Source of the DNA: JBFHDX01 sp041584475
Lineage (GTDB): Bacteria; Pseudomonadota; Alphaproteobacteria; UBA8366; JADFVY01
Direction: 5' to 3'
Length of the DNA: 22,454 bases
NCBI GenBank assembly: GCA_041584475.1
Contig: JBFHDX010000061.1
Location: forward strand, 1 to 22,454
The number at the start of each line of letters is the position of its first letter. Positions within the stretch are counted from its first letter, which is position 1. Below the pieces are notes generated by a model. It saw only the letters and a list, made by a program, of their open reading frames with translations. It did not search any database and was not told where the DNA came from. Position numbers and translations under genes: made by a program. Positions 1-7,021 of this stretch are shown piece by piece.

Positions 1-71
1 ACCCACAGCGTACGATACCGTTGGGTGGCCGGGCGGGGGAGCGGGCCGGAGCGAACTAAACCGACAATAAG

Positions 72-1913
72 CTAGTCCCCCGCGGTCCAGACCACACCCG
101 GAAGCGGCTTCGCCGCGACGCCGGCGAGCGCCGGCTGCATGAACGCCTTCCAGGTCAGTGCCGGATAGGAACCGCCGCCGACGCCGGCCATCGGCGCGTT
201 GTCGTCGTTGCCGAACCAGACGCCGGTGACAAGGTCGGGCGTGTAGCCGATGAACCAGGCGTCTCGGCTGTCCTGGCTCGTTCCCGTCTTGCCCGCCGCC
301 GGTCGGTCGAGCCGCGCCGCCTTGCCGGTGCCCCAGGTGATCGCTGCCGTGAACATGTCGTTGATGGCGGCGACGTGGGCCTCGTCGACGACGCGGCCCG
401 GGCCACCGCCGCTGCGCCGATAGAGCACGCGACCGTATTCGTCGCGGATCTCCGTGATGCCGTAGGGCCAGATGCCGATGCCGCCTGCCGCCATGACGCC
501 GTAGGCAGCGGTCAGTTCGAGCAGCGATACCTCGTAGGCGCCCAGCGCGAGCGACGGGTCGACGCCGAGTTCCGATGTCACGCCGAGCCGGCGCGCCACG
601 TCGAGTACGCGCTCGCGCCCGACCTGCTCGGCCAGGGTCACGGCGACGGAGTTGAGCGAGCGCGCCGCCGCCTCGCGCACCGTGACCCGGCCTCGATGGC
701 TGCCGCCGGCGTTCTGCGGCGACCAGTCGCCGACGCTGACCGGGGCGTCCGTCACCTCGTCGGCCGGCCGGATGCCGGCCTCGACGGCGGCCAGGTAGAC
801 GAACAGCTTGAAAGCGGAGCCCGGCTGCCGCAGTGCCTGGCTCGCCCTGTTGAACTGCGTTGCCCCGTAGTCGCGGCCCCCGACCATGGCGACGACCGCG
901 CCATCCGGGCGCATCGCCACCAGCGCGGCCTGGCCGACATTGCGATCCGCCGCCCGGTTCAGCCAGCGGGCGAGCGCCTGCTCGGCTAGAAGCTGCAGGC
1001 GCGGGTCGATCGTGGTTGTGACCGTAATATCGCCCGAGCGGTACCCGACATAGTCGCGCGCGCGCTCCAAAACCCAGTCGGCGAAATAACGGGCCCGGGC
1101 AGCCGAGGCGCCGCGCGGCACGTCGGCGCCGCCGGTCATCGCTGCCGCGGCCTCCCGGCCGCTCAGCCAGCCGGCCTCGACCATGCCCTGCAGTACCTGG
1201 CGGGCGCGGCCGTTGGCACGCTCGGGGTCGGCCAGCGGATTGAAGCGTGACGGCGCCTTGAGGACGCCGGCGAGCAGCGCCGCCTCGTAAACCGTGACCT
1301 CGCTCGCGGGCTTGCCGAAGAAGCGCCGCGCGGCGGCGTCGACGCCGTACGCACCGGCACCGAAATAGACGCGGTTGAGATAGATGGTAAGGATCTGATC
1401 CTTGCTGTAGCGCCGCTCCAGCCAGAAGGCGAGCAGAAGTTCCTGAACCTTGCGGCGGATCGTGCGCTCGGGCGAAAGGAACAGGTTCTTCGCCAGCTGC
1501 TGGGTGACGGTGCTGCCGCCGCTGCGCACGCTGCCGGCGAGGATATTGGTCCATGCGGCGCGAACGATGCCGACCGGATCGGCGCCGCCGTGCTCGTAGA
1601 ACCGCCGGTCCTCGATCGCCAGGACGGCGTGCGGCAGGTGCGACGGTAATTCGTGCAACTGCACGGCCACGCCGTAGAGCTCACCGTAATGGGCGACGGT
1701 CGAGCCGTCCGATGCGAGGACCGCGACCGACGGCGCGCGCCGGCCCGCCGTGCTTTCGAGCTCCTCGACATCGGGCAGGTCGTAGGCATACCAGGCGACC
1801 AGCGCTGCCAACGCGACCGCCGTCCAGACCATGGTCGCCAGGGCGGTCCGGATCGCGGCTGCAAACCGCTGCCGGCGCGGTCGTCTCCCGCGCATCCGGT
1901 TATCGCGTCTCAT
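72..1913 (-). CDS. Class A penicillin-binding protein (PBP1A/PbpC-like bifunctional transglycosylase/transpeptidase)
   Basis: This 613-residue protein polymerises and cross-links peptidoglycan in the periplasm. Seen: an arginine-rich cytoplasmic N-terminus (1-16), one membrane anchor (about 20-42), then a GT51 transglycosylase domain with EDRRFYEHGG at 101-110 (E101 the expected catalytic Glu) and GGSTVTQQLAKN at 132-143. The transpeptidase domain follows, with the acylated serine motif SAFK at 366-369, SLN at 419-421 and KTGTS at 542-546. All catalytic motifs of both domains are present and the protein ends about 65 residues after KTGT, so it looks complete and active. It is shorter than the 700-850 residues of many PBP1A proteins, with no OB-fold insert or long tail visible; a PBP1A/2D-type name fits better than ponA. 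The start at 1913 has only a weak upstream GAG; Met7 is an alternative. It is divergent from irr across 219 bp. Confidence 0.93.
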   Translation of the reverse strand: MRRDNRMRGRRPRRQRFAAAIRTALATMVWTAVALAALVAWYAYDLPDVEELESTAGRRAPSVAVLASDGSTVAHYGELYGVAVQLHELPSHLPHAVLAIEDRRFYEHGGADPVGIVRAAWTNILAGSVRSGGSTVTQQLAKNLFLSPERTIRRKVQELLLAFWLERRYSKDQILTIYLNRVYFGAGAYGVDAAARRFFGKPASEVTVYEAALLAGVLKAPSRFNPLADPERANGRARQVLQGMVEAGWLSGREAAAAMTGGADVPRGASAARARYFADWVLERARDYVGYRSGDITVTTTIDPRLQLLAEQALARWLNRAADRNVGQAALVAMRPDGAVVAMVGGRDYGATQFNRASQALRQPGSAFKLFVYLAAVEAGIRPADEVTDAPVSVGDWSPQNAGGSHRGRVTVREAAARSLNSVAVTLAEQVGRERVLDVARRLGVTSELGVDPSLALGAYEVSLLELTAAYGVMAAGGIGIWPYGITEIRDEYGRVLYRRSGGGPGRVVDEAHVAAINDMFTAAITWGTGKAARLDRPAAGKTGTSQDSRDAWFIGYTPDLVTGVWFGNDDNAPMAGVGGGSYPALTWKAFMQPALAGVAAKPLPGVVWTAGD

Positions 1914-2132
1914 GTCTCATCAAGGCACGCCGCTACGGCTCCCCCGGAAGCGGAATGCGCTCCGCCTCGGCGACTCGCGGACGATATAAGGGCACCGATG
2001 CGAATTGTTGTCGATCAAAAAAGGATTGCAATATCCTGTTATGACGCTAATTTTAGTAGGCAAATTCATAGCGGATAACGCAATGGCACCATAAGTGCCG
2101 ATGAATGCACGGCAAAAGGTTGGGTATTCAAA
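1914..2132. promoter_or_regulatory. Divergent pbp/irr intergenic region with short dyads
   Basis: This 219-bp gap separates the two divergent genes and must hold both promoters. It turns AT-rich from about 2000. Two dyads are visible: GGATTGCAATATCC (2023-2036, containing the perfect palindrome ATTGCAAT) and GGCACcataaGTGCC (2085-2099, 5-bp arms). A weak sigma70-like pair TTGCAA (2026-2031) and TAATTT (2048-2053) could serve irr. TTTAGTA at 2052-2058 resembles one half of an Irr box, but no matching second half follows. The assignments are inference; only the repeats are certain. Confidence 0.4.
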
Positions 2133-2558
2133 GTGATCGATAACATGGTTCGTCCTTACAGGGTCGCGTACGATATCCTTCGTGACGCGGGGTTGCGGCC
2201 GACGCGTCAACGGCTCGGTCTGGCGCGCCTGTTGTTCGACAGGGGCAATCGGCATATCACCGCCGAACAGCTGCATTCCGAGGCCGCCGAATCGAGTCTC
2301 CGGGTGTCGCTGGCAACGATCTATAACACGCTCCACCAATTTACCGAGGCCGGACTGCTTCGCGAGGTCGTCGTCGAGCCCGGGCGTTCGTATTTCGACA
2401 CGAACACTTCCGATCACCACCACTTCTTCCACGAGGAGACCGGGGATCTGCGCGATATCCCGGGTCATTCGATCACGGTAGGGGAACTGCCGTCGCCCCC
2501 CGACGGCACGACCGTGAACCGCGTCGACATAATCGTTCGGATTACGAACGGCAAATAA
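2133..2558 (+). CDS. irr: Irr-like iron response regulator, Fur family
   Basis: This 141-residue transcription factor has the Fur-family layout. The N-terminal winged helix includes LRPTRQRLGLARLLF (21-35) and the recognition helix SLATIYNTLHQF (59-70). The C-terminal dimerisation/metal domain carries FDTNTSDHHHFFHEE (88-102). The triple histidine at 95-97 is typical of Irr, which in rhizobia senses iron through haem and controls iron and haem genes. The protein has no cysteine at all. It therefore lacks the structural CxxC zinc sites of Fur/PerR/Zur and also the N-terminal Cys-Pro haem motif of Bradyrhizobium Irr. The start is ambiguous: GTG at 2133 (AAAAGG at 2114-2119 is rather far) or ATG at 2145, giving 137 residues. 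It lies upstream of and co-directional with the rubrerythrin unit, which has an Irr-box-like dyad at its promoter. Confidence 0.88.
   Translation: MIDNMVRPYRVAYDILRDAGLRPTRQRLGLARLLFDRGNRHITAEQLHSEAAESSLRVSLATIYNTLHQFTEAGLLREVVVEPGRSYFDTNTSDHHHFFHEETGDLRDIPGHSITVGELPSPPDGTTVNRVDIIVRITNGK
2534..2550 (+). other. Inverted repeat at the 3' end of irr
   Basis: CGTTCG-gatta-CGAACG is a perfect 6-bp stem with a 5-nt loop inside the last codons of irr, ending six bases before the stop codon. AT-rich sequence follows, but no T-run, so it is at best a weak terminator or an mRNA-stabilising stem. Confidence 0.4.
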
Positions 2559-2592
2559 TTAAATCAAAAAAATCAGTGAGTTAGGGCGCTGA

Positions 2593-2607
2593 TTAAATTT
2601 ATTCTAA
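2593..2607. promoter_or_regulatory. Candidate Irr box (ICE-like) upstream of rubrerythrin
   Basis: TTAAAT-tta-TTCTAA matches the 6-3-6 layout of the iron control element I recall for Irr (TTAGAA-n3-TTCTAA). The right half is exact and the left half is 4 of 6. It ends four bases before the -35 element of the rubrerythrin promoter, where a bound repressor could block RNA polymerase. The gene for an Irr-like protein is immediately upstream. The match is imperfect in an AT-rich stretch, so chance is possible. Confidence 0.42.
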
Positions 2608-2611
2608 GCTA

Positions 2612-2640
2612 TTGACACGCACGACGGCATTTGCTTTAAC
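2612..2640 (+). promoter_or_regulatory. Sigma70-type promoter of the rubrerythrin unit
   Basis: A perfect -35 TTGACA (2612-2617) is followed after exactly 17 bp by TTTAAC (2635-2640, 4 of 6 to TATAAT). Transcription would begin near 2647, leaving a leader of about 98 nt before the rubrerythrin ATG. It is one of the best promoter matches in the window. Confidence 0.72.
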
Positions 2641-2744
2641 AGGATCGGACGAAGATCGCGGGCGCCTCGTCCGCGTTCTCGGTTTGGGTGCCGGACGGAA
2701 GGCCGGTTGCAGCAAGAAATACAAATCCACCAGGAGGACGTGAC

Positions 2745-3164
2745 ATGTCGTTGAAAGGCTCCAAGACCGAACAGAATCTGAAGGACGCGTTTGCCGGTGA
2801 AAGTCAGGCCAACCGGCGCTATCTCTACTTCGCGCAGAAGGCCGACGTGGAGGGCTACAACGACGTGGCGGCGGTGTTCCGCTCGACGGCCGAGGGCGAG
2901 ACCGGTCATGCGCACGGTCATCTCGAGTATCTCGAGGAGGTCGGAGACCCAGCGACCGGCGAGCCGATCGGCCCCACGGGCGCCAATCTGAAGGCGGCCA
3001 TTGCCGGCGAGACCCACGAATACACGGACATGTATCCGGGAATGGCGCGGACCGCCCGCGAAGAGGGATTCGACGAGATCGCCGATTGGTTCGAGACGCT
3101 GGCCAAGGCTGAAAAGAGCCACGCCGGCCGCTTCCAGAAGGCGCTCGATACGCTCGACTCGTAA
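2745..3164 (+). CDS. Rubrerythrin, diiron domain only
   Basis: This is a 139-residue ferritin-like diiron protein; rubrerythrins reduce hydrogen peroxide in the cytoplasm using electrons from a partner. Seen: the seven expected iron ligands, E19 (AGES), E52 and H55 (ETGH), E89 and E92 (GETHEY), and E123 and H126 (EKSH). There is no C-terminal rubredoxin domain and no cysteine, so the usual built-in electron donor is missing and an external one is needed. The neighbouring iron-sulfur protein is the obvious candidate (inference). The start is set by a perfect AGGAGG (2732-2737) seven bases before ATG; the frame is open further upstream, but that part has no homology-like character. A strong promoter and Shine-Dalgarno suggest high expression. 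The stop is followed by a strong hairpin before the next gene. Confidence 0.92.
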   Translation: MSLKGSKTEQNLKDAFAGESQANRRYLYFAQKADVEGYNDVAAVFRSTAEGETGHAHGHLEYLEEVGDPATGEPIGPTGANLKAAIAGETHEYTDMYPGMARTAREEGFDEIADWFETLAKAEKSHAGRFQKALDTLDS

Positions 3165-3200
3165 GCACGCGTCGGGACGTCGCGGCAACAGCGGTCCACC

Positions 3201-3226
3201 GGCGGGGGCGAGGATGCGCCCCCGCC
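3201..3226 (+). other. Strong intercistronic hairpin between rubrerythrin and the Fe-S protein gene
   Basis: GGCGGGGGCG-aggatg-CGCCCCCGCC is a perfect 10-bp GC stem with a 6-nt loop in the 160-bp gap after rubrerythrin. A second, smaller stem (CCGGC-ttatc-GCCGG, 3276-3290) follows. Neither has a T-run, so this is not a standard intrinsic terminator. It may act as an mRNA 3'-end stabiliser or processing point, giving more rubrerythrin than downstream product. Confidence 0.6.
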
Positions 3227-3324
3227 CGGATCGCCGCTTCAACACAGTTCACAGGGCCCTGCCGGGTCGGCGCGGCCGGCTTATCGCCGGTCGGCGGCGG
3301 GGCGGGGACACGGGAACCGGAATC

Positions 3325-4668
3325 ATGCGCGAAGGCAGCCTCGAGGCGCCGGTCCGCCACCCGATCGCGTGGCAGGACCCCGATTTCTACGACGAAGCGA
3401 AGCTCGACGAAGAGCTGCGCCGGGTGTTCGACGTCTGCCACGGCTGTCGGCGATGCTTCAACCTCTGCGACTCGTTCCCGCGCCTGTTCGACCTCATCGA
3501 CGAGTCCGAGAGCGGCGAACTCGACAGCGTGTCGAGCGACGATTTCAAGCCGGTCGTCGATGCCTGCACGTTGTGCGACATGTGCTTCATGACCAAGTGC
3601 CCCTACGTCCCGCCGCACGAGTTCAATATCGATTTCCCGCACCTCATGCTGCGCTATCGGGCAATCGAACACCGCAACGGCAAGGTCGGCTTCTTCGAGC
3701 GGCAGCTCACCGAGACCGACCGTAACGGCCGGCTGGCAAGCAGAATGTCCGGGCTTGCGAACTGGGCGACGGGGACGGGCAACGTGCTGACCCGGCCGGC
3801 GATGGAAAAGGTCGCCGGTATCCATCGCGCGGCGGCGCTCCCGAAATTCCGCGGCAAGACCCTGACCGCGCGGGCGCGTGCGGAGACGCCGGCGGTGAAC
3901 GCGGATGCGCCCGCCCACGGCCGCAAGGCGGTCTTGTATGCGACATGCTACGGCAATTACAACAACCCGGAGATCGGCGAAGCGACGCGCCGGGTGCTCG
4001 CCCACAACGGCGTCGAGACCCAGGTCGTCTACCCGGGCTGCTGCGGCATGCCGCAGCTCGAACAGGGCGACATCGGCCGCGTCGCCGGCAATGCCAAGAA
4101 GGTTGCGGGCGAGCTCACCTCGTGGATCGAGAAGGGCTATGACGTGATCGCCCTGGTCCCGTCCTGCGCCCTCATGCTCAAGTTCGAATGGCCGCTGATC
4201 GTTCCGGACGACGAGGCCGTGAAGCTGCTTGCGAACGCCACGTTCGACGTCAGCGAGTACGTCGTCTCGATCGCGAAGAAGGAAGGCCTGGCCGACGGGC
4301 TGAAACCGCTCGAGGGCGGCATCGCAATCCACCTGGCATGCCACGCGCGGGCACAGAACATGGGGGCGAAGGCAGCCGAGATGATGCGGCTGTTGCCCGA
4401 AACCGACGTCGCCGTCGTCGAGCGCTGCTCGGGCCATGGCGGATCGTGGGGCGTCATGAAAGACAATTTCGAGGTGGCGCTCAAGGTCGGCAAGCCGACG
4501 GCGCGCCAGGCGGCGAAGAGCGGCAAGCGGCACATCGCGTCCGAATGTCCGCTTGCGGGCACACACATCCTGCAGGGAATGGAAGGGCTCGACGGCGCTG
4601 CCCCCGACGTCGAGCTCACCCCACACCCGATCGTCTTGTTCGCGTCGGCCTATGGGCTCATGGGCTGA
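3325..4668 (+). CDS. GlpC/HdrD-like iron-sulfur oxidoreductase
   Basis: This 447-residue soluble redox protein belongs to the heterodisulfide reductase D / GlpC group. Seen, in order: a ferredoxin-like N-terminal domain with two cysteine clusters, C38-x2-C41-x2-C44-x3-C48 and C81-x2-C84-x2-C87-x4-C92, each able to carry a 4Fe-4S centre; a linker of about 100 residues; then two CCG-type domains. The first has C208, C239-C240-G and C281. The second has C339, C368 and C408, but reads CSGHGGSWG where a full motif has two adjacent cysteines. No membrane segment, flavin domain or catalytic dehydrogenase domain is visible. By family logic it passes electrons between a quinone or other donor and a partner. 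Here that partner may be rubrerythrin (inference). The start at 3325 follows GGGAACCGG; an earlier in-frame extension overlaps rubrerythrin and is rejected. DUF3501 follows after 28 bp. Confidence 0.86.
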   Translation: MREGSLEAPVRHPIAWQDPDFYDEAKLDEELRRVFDVCHGCRRCFNLCDSFPRLFDLIDESESGELDSVSSDDFKPVVDACTLCDMCFMTKCPYVPPHEFNIDFPHLMLRYRAIEHRNGKVGFFERQLTETDRNGRLASRMSGLANWATGTGNVLTRPAMEKVAGIHRAAALPKFRGKTLTARARAETPAVNADAPAHGRKAVLYATCYGNYNNPEIGEATRRVLAHNGVETQVVYPGCCGMPQLEQGDIGRVAGNAKKVAGELTSWIEKGYDVIALVPSCALMLKFEWPLIVPDDEAVKLLANATFDVSEYVVSIAKKEGLADGLKPLEGGIAIHLACHARAQNMGAKAAEMMRLLPETDVAVVERCSGHGGSWGVMKDNFEVALKVGKPTARQAAKSGKRHIASECPLAGTHILQGMEGLDGAAPDVELTPHPIVLFASAYGLMG

Positions 4669-4696
4669 CCACCGCCGGGGGACGTGAAATCGAGAC

Positions 4697-5302
4697 ATGG
4701 AAATCGCAGCAATGACCCGGAAGACTGAGATCACCCGCGACGACATCATGGATATGGCCGAGTACGCTGCCATCCGCAAACGGCGCCGGCGCGAGATCAT
4801 CGAAAAGAAGAAGCTCCGCCGCGTGCCGATCGGACCGGACGCTACGGCTCACTTCGAGGACTATGACAGCATGTGGCTCCAGGTCCACGAGATGCTCTAC
4901 ATCGAACGCGGCGGCGAGGAGCAGGTGGCCGACGAGCTCGAGGCCTACAATCCGCTGATTCCAAAGGGCCGCGAGCTGGTCTGCACCGTGCTATTCGAGA
5001 TCGATGACGAGGTGCGTCGCCGACGGTTCCTCGCGAAGCTCGGCGGGATCGAGGACGCGATGTTCATCCGCGTCGACGGGGCGGACGTCATCGGTCGGGC
5101 GGAGGCCGACGTCGACCGGACGACCGCGGACGGCAAGGCGTCGTCAGTTCAATTCATCCACTTCCCGTTCACCGACGCGCAGGCGGAGGCGTTGCGCAGG
5201 CCCGGCGCGGAGGTGATCGTGGGGTTCCGGCACCCGGCGTACGGGCACATGACGCGGCTGACGGAGGAGACGCGGGCGGCTCTCGCTGCGGATCTCGACT
5301 GA
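4697..5302 (+). CDS. DUF3501 family protein
   Basis: This 201-residue soluble, highly charged protein matches the DUF3501 pattern as I know it. It has an N-terminal ITRDDIMDMAEYAAIRKRRR (12-31), a basic RRVPIGP stretch, the FEDYDSMWLQVHEMLYIER region, and YNPLIPKG. Its single cysteine (LVCTV) rules out an iron-sulfur centre of its own. No signal peptide or membrane segment is seen. No biochemical function is known to me. Genes of this family commonly sit beside rubrerythrin and a GlpC/HdrD-like protein, as here. The 28-bp spacing says it shares their transcript, so it is likely a partner, assembly or regulatory factor of the redox unit (inference). The start could also be ATG 4712. Confidence 0.85.
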   Translation: MEIAAMTRKTEITRDDIMDMAEYAAIRKRRRREIIEKKKLRRVPIGPDATAHFEDYDSMWLQVHEMLYIERGGEEQVADELEAYNPLIPKGRELVCTVLFEIDDEVRRRRFLAKLGGIEDAMFIRVDGADVIGRAEADVDRTTADGKASSVQFIHFPFTDAQAEALRRPGAEVIVGFRHPAYGHMTRLTEETRAALAADLD

Positions 5303-5310
5303 CCGGCGCA

Positions 5311-5331
5311 TAGCCGCGGCGGCCGCCGCTA
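5311..5331. other. GC dyad between convergent genes
   Basis: The 26-bp gap between DUF3501 and the SH3 gene holds the perfect 14-bp palindrome GCGGCGGCCGCCGC (5316-5329), framed by TAGC (5311-5314) and GCTA (5328-5331). Its symmetry and position fit a shared bidirectional transcription end, but there is no T-run on either side. It overlaps the stop codon of the minus-strand gene. Confidence 0.4.
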
Positions 5332-5856
5332 TTCGATGATCTCGTCCGGATAGAGACCCCAGACATCGCCGCGCCGCAGCCAACCGCGGTAGTTGCGAAC
5401 CTCGACGCGACACCAGTCGCGATCGCAATCCTCGATCTCGGCCACGATGCCGGGCTTGAGCCGCACGACCGGCGGCGAATCGATATCGGCCCGCCGGTAA
5501 AGCGTTCGCGTGTCGCCGACGACGATGACGCTGCGCTTGCCGGAGAGCAGAGCCGAATGGACCCAACCCTCCGCACCTTCCCAGTCGCGAATCTTGCGCC
5601 ACGTTTCCCACTCGGCAATGATCTCTACCGGCAGGCCCGGCTGAATGTACTTCCATTTGACGGGATAGCGCTCGCCCGGCCCGCTGCGGACATTCACCTC
5701 GCCTGACTTGATCGATACGAAGCGGGGAACCGGCCGATCTCCGGCCGGCCACGCGGCGCCGGCGGCCTGCAGTGACGCGACGCCCACGGCGCACAGCCAT
5801 GTGAACAGTCGGCGGCGATTCACGATGGGCAGGGGCGGGCGAATCATCGGCTCCAT
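5329..5856 (-). CDS. Secreted bacterial SH3-domain protein
   Basis: This protein of about 175 residues is probably exported and binds cell-wall or other ligands through SH3-like folds. Seen: an N-terminal signal with NRRRLF, then a hydrophobic core (LFTWLCAVGVASL) ending in AAGAAWPAGD, a plausible signal-peptidase site. Then comes an SH3_3-type repeat with FVSIKSGEVNVRSGPGERYP and EWETWRKIRDWEGAEGWVHS. A second, degenerate repeat contains LYRRADIDSPPVVRLKPG and CDRDWCRVEVRNYRGWLRR. Start choice is uncertain: Met at 5856 or 5847, the latter preceded by GGAG three bases away. The open frame extends to 5922, but that part is not signal-like. The gene stands alone between convergent DUF3501 and divergent hydroxyacid dehydrogenase. 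No enzyme function is visible. Confidence 0.83.
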   Translation of the reverse strand: MEPMIRPPLPIVNRRRLFTWLCAVGVASLQAAGAAWPAGDRPVPRFVSIKSGEVNVRSGPGERYPVKWKYIQPGLPVEIIAEWETWRKIRDWEGAEGWVHSALLSGKRSVIVVGDTRTLYRRADIDSPPVVRLKPGIVAEIEDCDRDWCRVEVRNYRGWLRRGDVWGLYPDEIIE

Positions 5857-5940
5857 AGTCCGAAATCGGGCCGCACGGTCAAGAGCGGGATCCGCGCCAA
5901 ACAGGCTTCGGCAAAGACGCACGGCGTGCCGCGGCGGGAC

Positions 5941-5968
5941 TGGACAGGCGCGGTCGGTGATGTATAAC
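5941..5968 (+). promoter_or_regulatory. Promoter of the 2-hydroxyacid dehydrogenase gene
   Basis: TGGACA (5941-5946, 5 of 6) and TATAAC (5963-5968, 5 of 6) are separated by 16 bp, about 31 bp before the ATG. The short leader and good match make this a likely sigma70 promoter, probably also serving the MATE gene. Confidence 0.6.
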
Positions 5969-5999
5969 GCGGGCGAGGCACAGCGTCGAAGGTCGGTTC

Positions 6000-6998
6000 A
6001 TGGCGAATCCCAAAATGAAGCGTAAGCCGCTGGCGATCGTGACACGGAAACTTCCGGACGTCATCGAGACCCGGATGATGGAGCTGTTCGACACGCGACT
6101 GAACCTCGACGACCGGCCGATGAGCCAGGCCGAACTGATCAAGGCCGTACAGGAGGCGGATGTCCTCGTCCCCACGGTTACGGACCGGATCGACGCTGCG
6201 GTGTTGTCCCAGGCCGACGAGAAGATGCGGCTGATCGCGTCCTTCGGCACGGGAGTCGACCATATCGACCTTGCAACGGCGCGAACGCGCGGGATCACGG
6301 TCACGAACACGCCCGGCGTGCTGACCGAGGACACCGCCGACATGACCATGGCGCTGATCCTGGCGGTGCCGCGACGGCTTACCGAAGGCGAGCGACTGAT
6401 CCGATCGGGCAGCTGGACGGGCTGGAGTCCGACGTCGATGCTGGGACATCGGATCTGGGGCAAGCGGCTGGGCATCGTCGGCATGGGCCGGATCGGCGCG
6501 GCCGTCGCGCGCCGCGCCCGAGGTTTCGGGCTGTCGATCCACTACCACAATCGCCGTCGCGTCCATCCCGACCTCGAGGCCGAGCTCGAGGCGACCTACT
6601 GGGAGAGCCTCGACCAGATGCTTGCGCATATGGACATCATCTCCGTCAACTGCCCGCACACGCCGGCGACCTTTCACCTGCTCTCGGCGCGGCGGCTCAA
6701 ATTGATGCGCTCGCACGCATACATCGTCAACACCAGTCGCGGCGAAGTGATCGACGAGAACGCGCTGGCGCGCGCGCTCGACGGCGGCGCCATCGCCGGC
6801 GCCGGGCTGGATGTTTTCGAGCACGAGCCCGCTGTCAACCCGAAACTGCTCAAGCTCGACAACGTCGTGCTGCTGCCGCACATGGGCTCGGCCACGTTGG
6901 AGGGCCGTGTAGACATGGGCGAGAAGGTGATCATCAACATCAAGACGTTCGTGGATGGCCACAATCCCCCGGACCGGGTTATCGAGACCATGTTCTGA
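6000..6998 (+). CDS. D-2-hydroxyacid dehydrogenase (glyoxylate/hydroxypyruvate reductase type)
   Basis: This 332-residue cytoplasmic NAD(P)H-dependent enzyme reduces 2-oxoacids such as glyoxylate or hydroxypyruvate to D-hydroxyacids. Seen: the nucleotide-binding GMGRIG at 161-166 in a Rossmann fold, and the catalytic triad of the family: R247 (NTSRGEVID), E276 (GLDVFEHEP) and H294 (LLPHMGSAT). The substrate-loop motif SFGTGVDHID lies at 81-90. Length and motif spacing fit the GyaR/GhrB group. Residue 185 onward (NRRRVHP after the second beta strand) is arginine-rich, which favours NADPH over NADH (inference). Exact substrate cannot be fixed from sequence. The MATE gene starts 23 bp downstream, so the two may be co-transcribed. 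I see no other photorespiratory or serine-cycle gene nearby. Confidence 0.9.
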   Translation: MANPKMKRKPLAIVTRKLPDVIETRMMELFDTRLNLDDRPMSQAELIKAVQEADVLVPTVTDRIDAAVLSQADEKMRLIASFGTGVDHIDLATARTRGITVTNTPGVLTEDTADMTMALILAVPRRLTEGERLIRSGSWTGWSPTSMLGHRIWGKRLGIVGMGRIGAAVARRARGFGLSIHYHNRRRVHPDLEAELEATYWESLDQMLAHMDIISVNCPHTPATFHLLSARRLKLMRSHAYIVNTSRGEVIDENALARALDGGAIAGAGLDVFEHEPAVNPKLLKLDNVVLLPHMGSATLEGRVDMGEKVIINIKTFVDGHNPPDRVIETMF

Positions 6999-7021
6999 TC
7001 CCCGGCCGGCGGCCGCTCATC

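Noticed and set aside
1..71. Possible end of another gene left of the penicillin-binding protein gene
   Set aside because: All frames are short and give no recognisable residues; too little sequence to decide.
2612..2640. Reading the region as a riboswitch or small RNA
   Set aside because: The leader to rubrerythrin is only about 98 nt and shows no stable conserved-looking structure; a plain promoter explains it.
3001..3324. N-terminal extension of the Fe-S protein frame back into rubrerythrin
   Set aside because: It would overlap rubrerythrin by more than 160 bp and is Arg/Pro-rich without cysteines; ATG 3325 gives a normal protein.
2599..4800. Long minus-strand open frame (over 700 codons) opposite rubrerythrin and the Fe-S gene
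   Set aside because: It is the antisense of three well-supported genes in GC-rich DNA, where stops are rare; its translation is Arg/Asp/His-rich with no domain.
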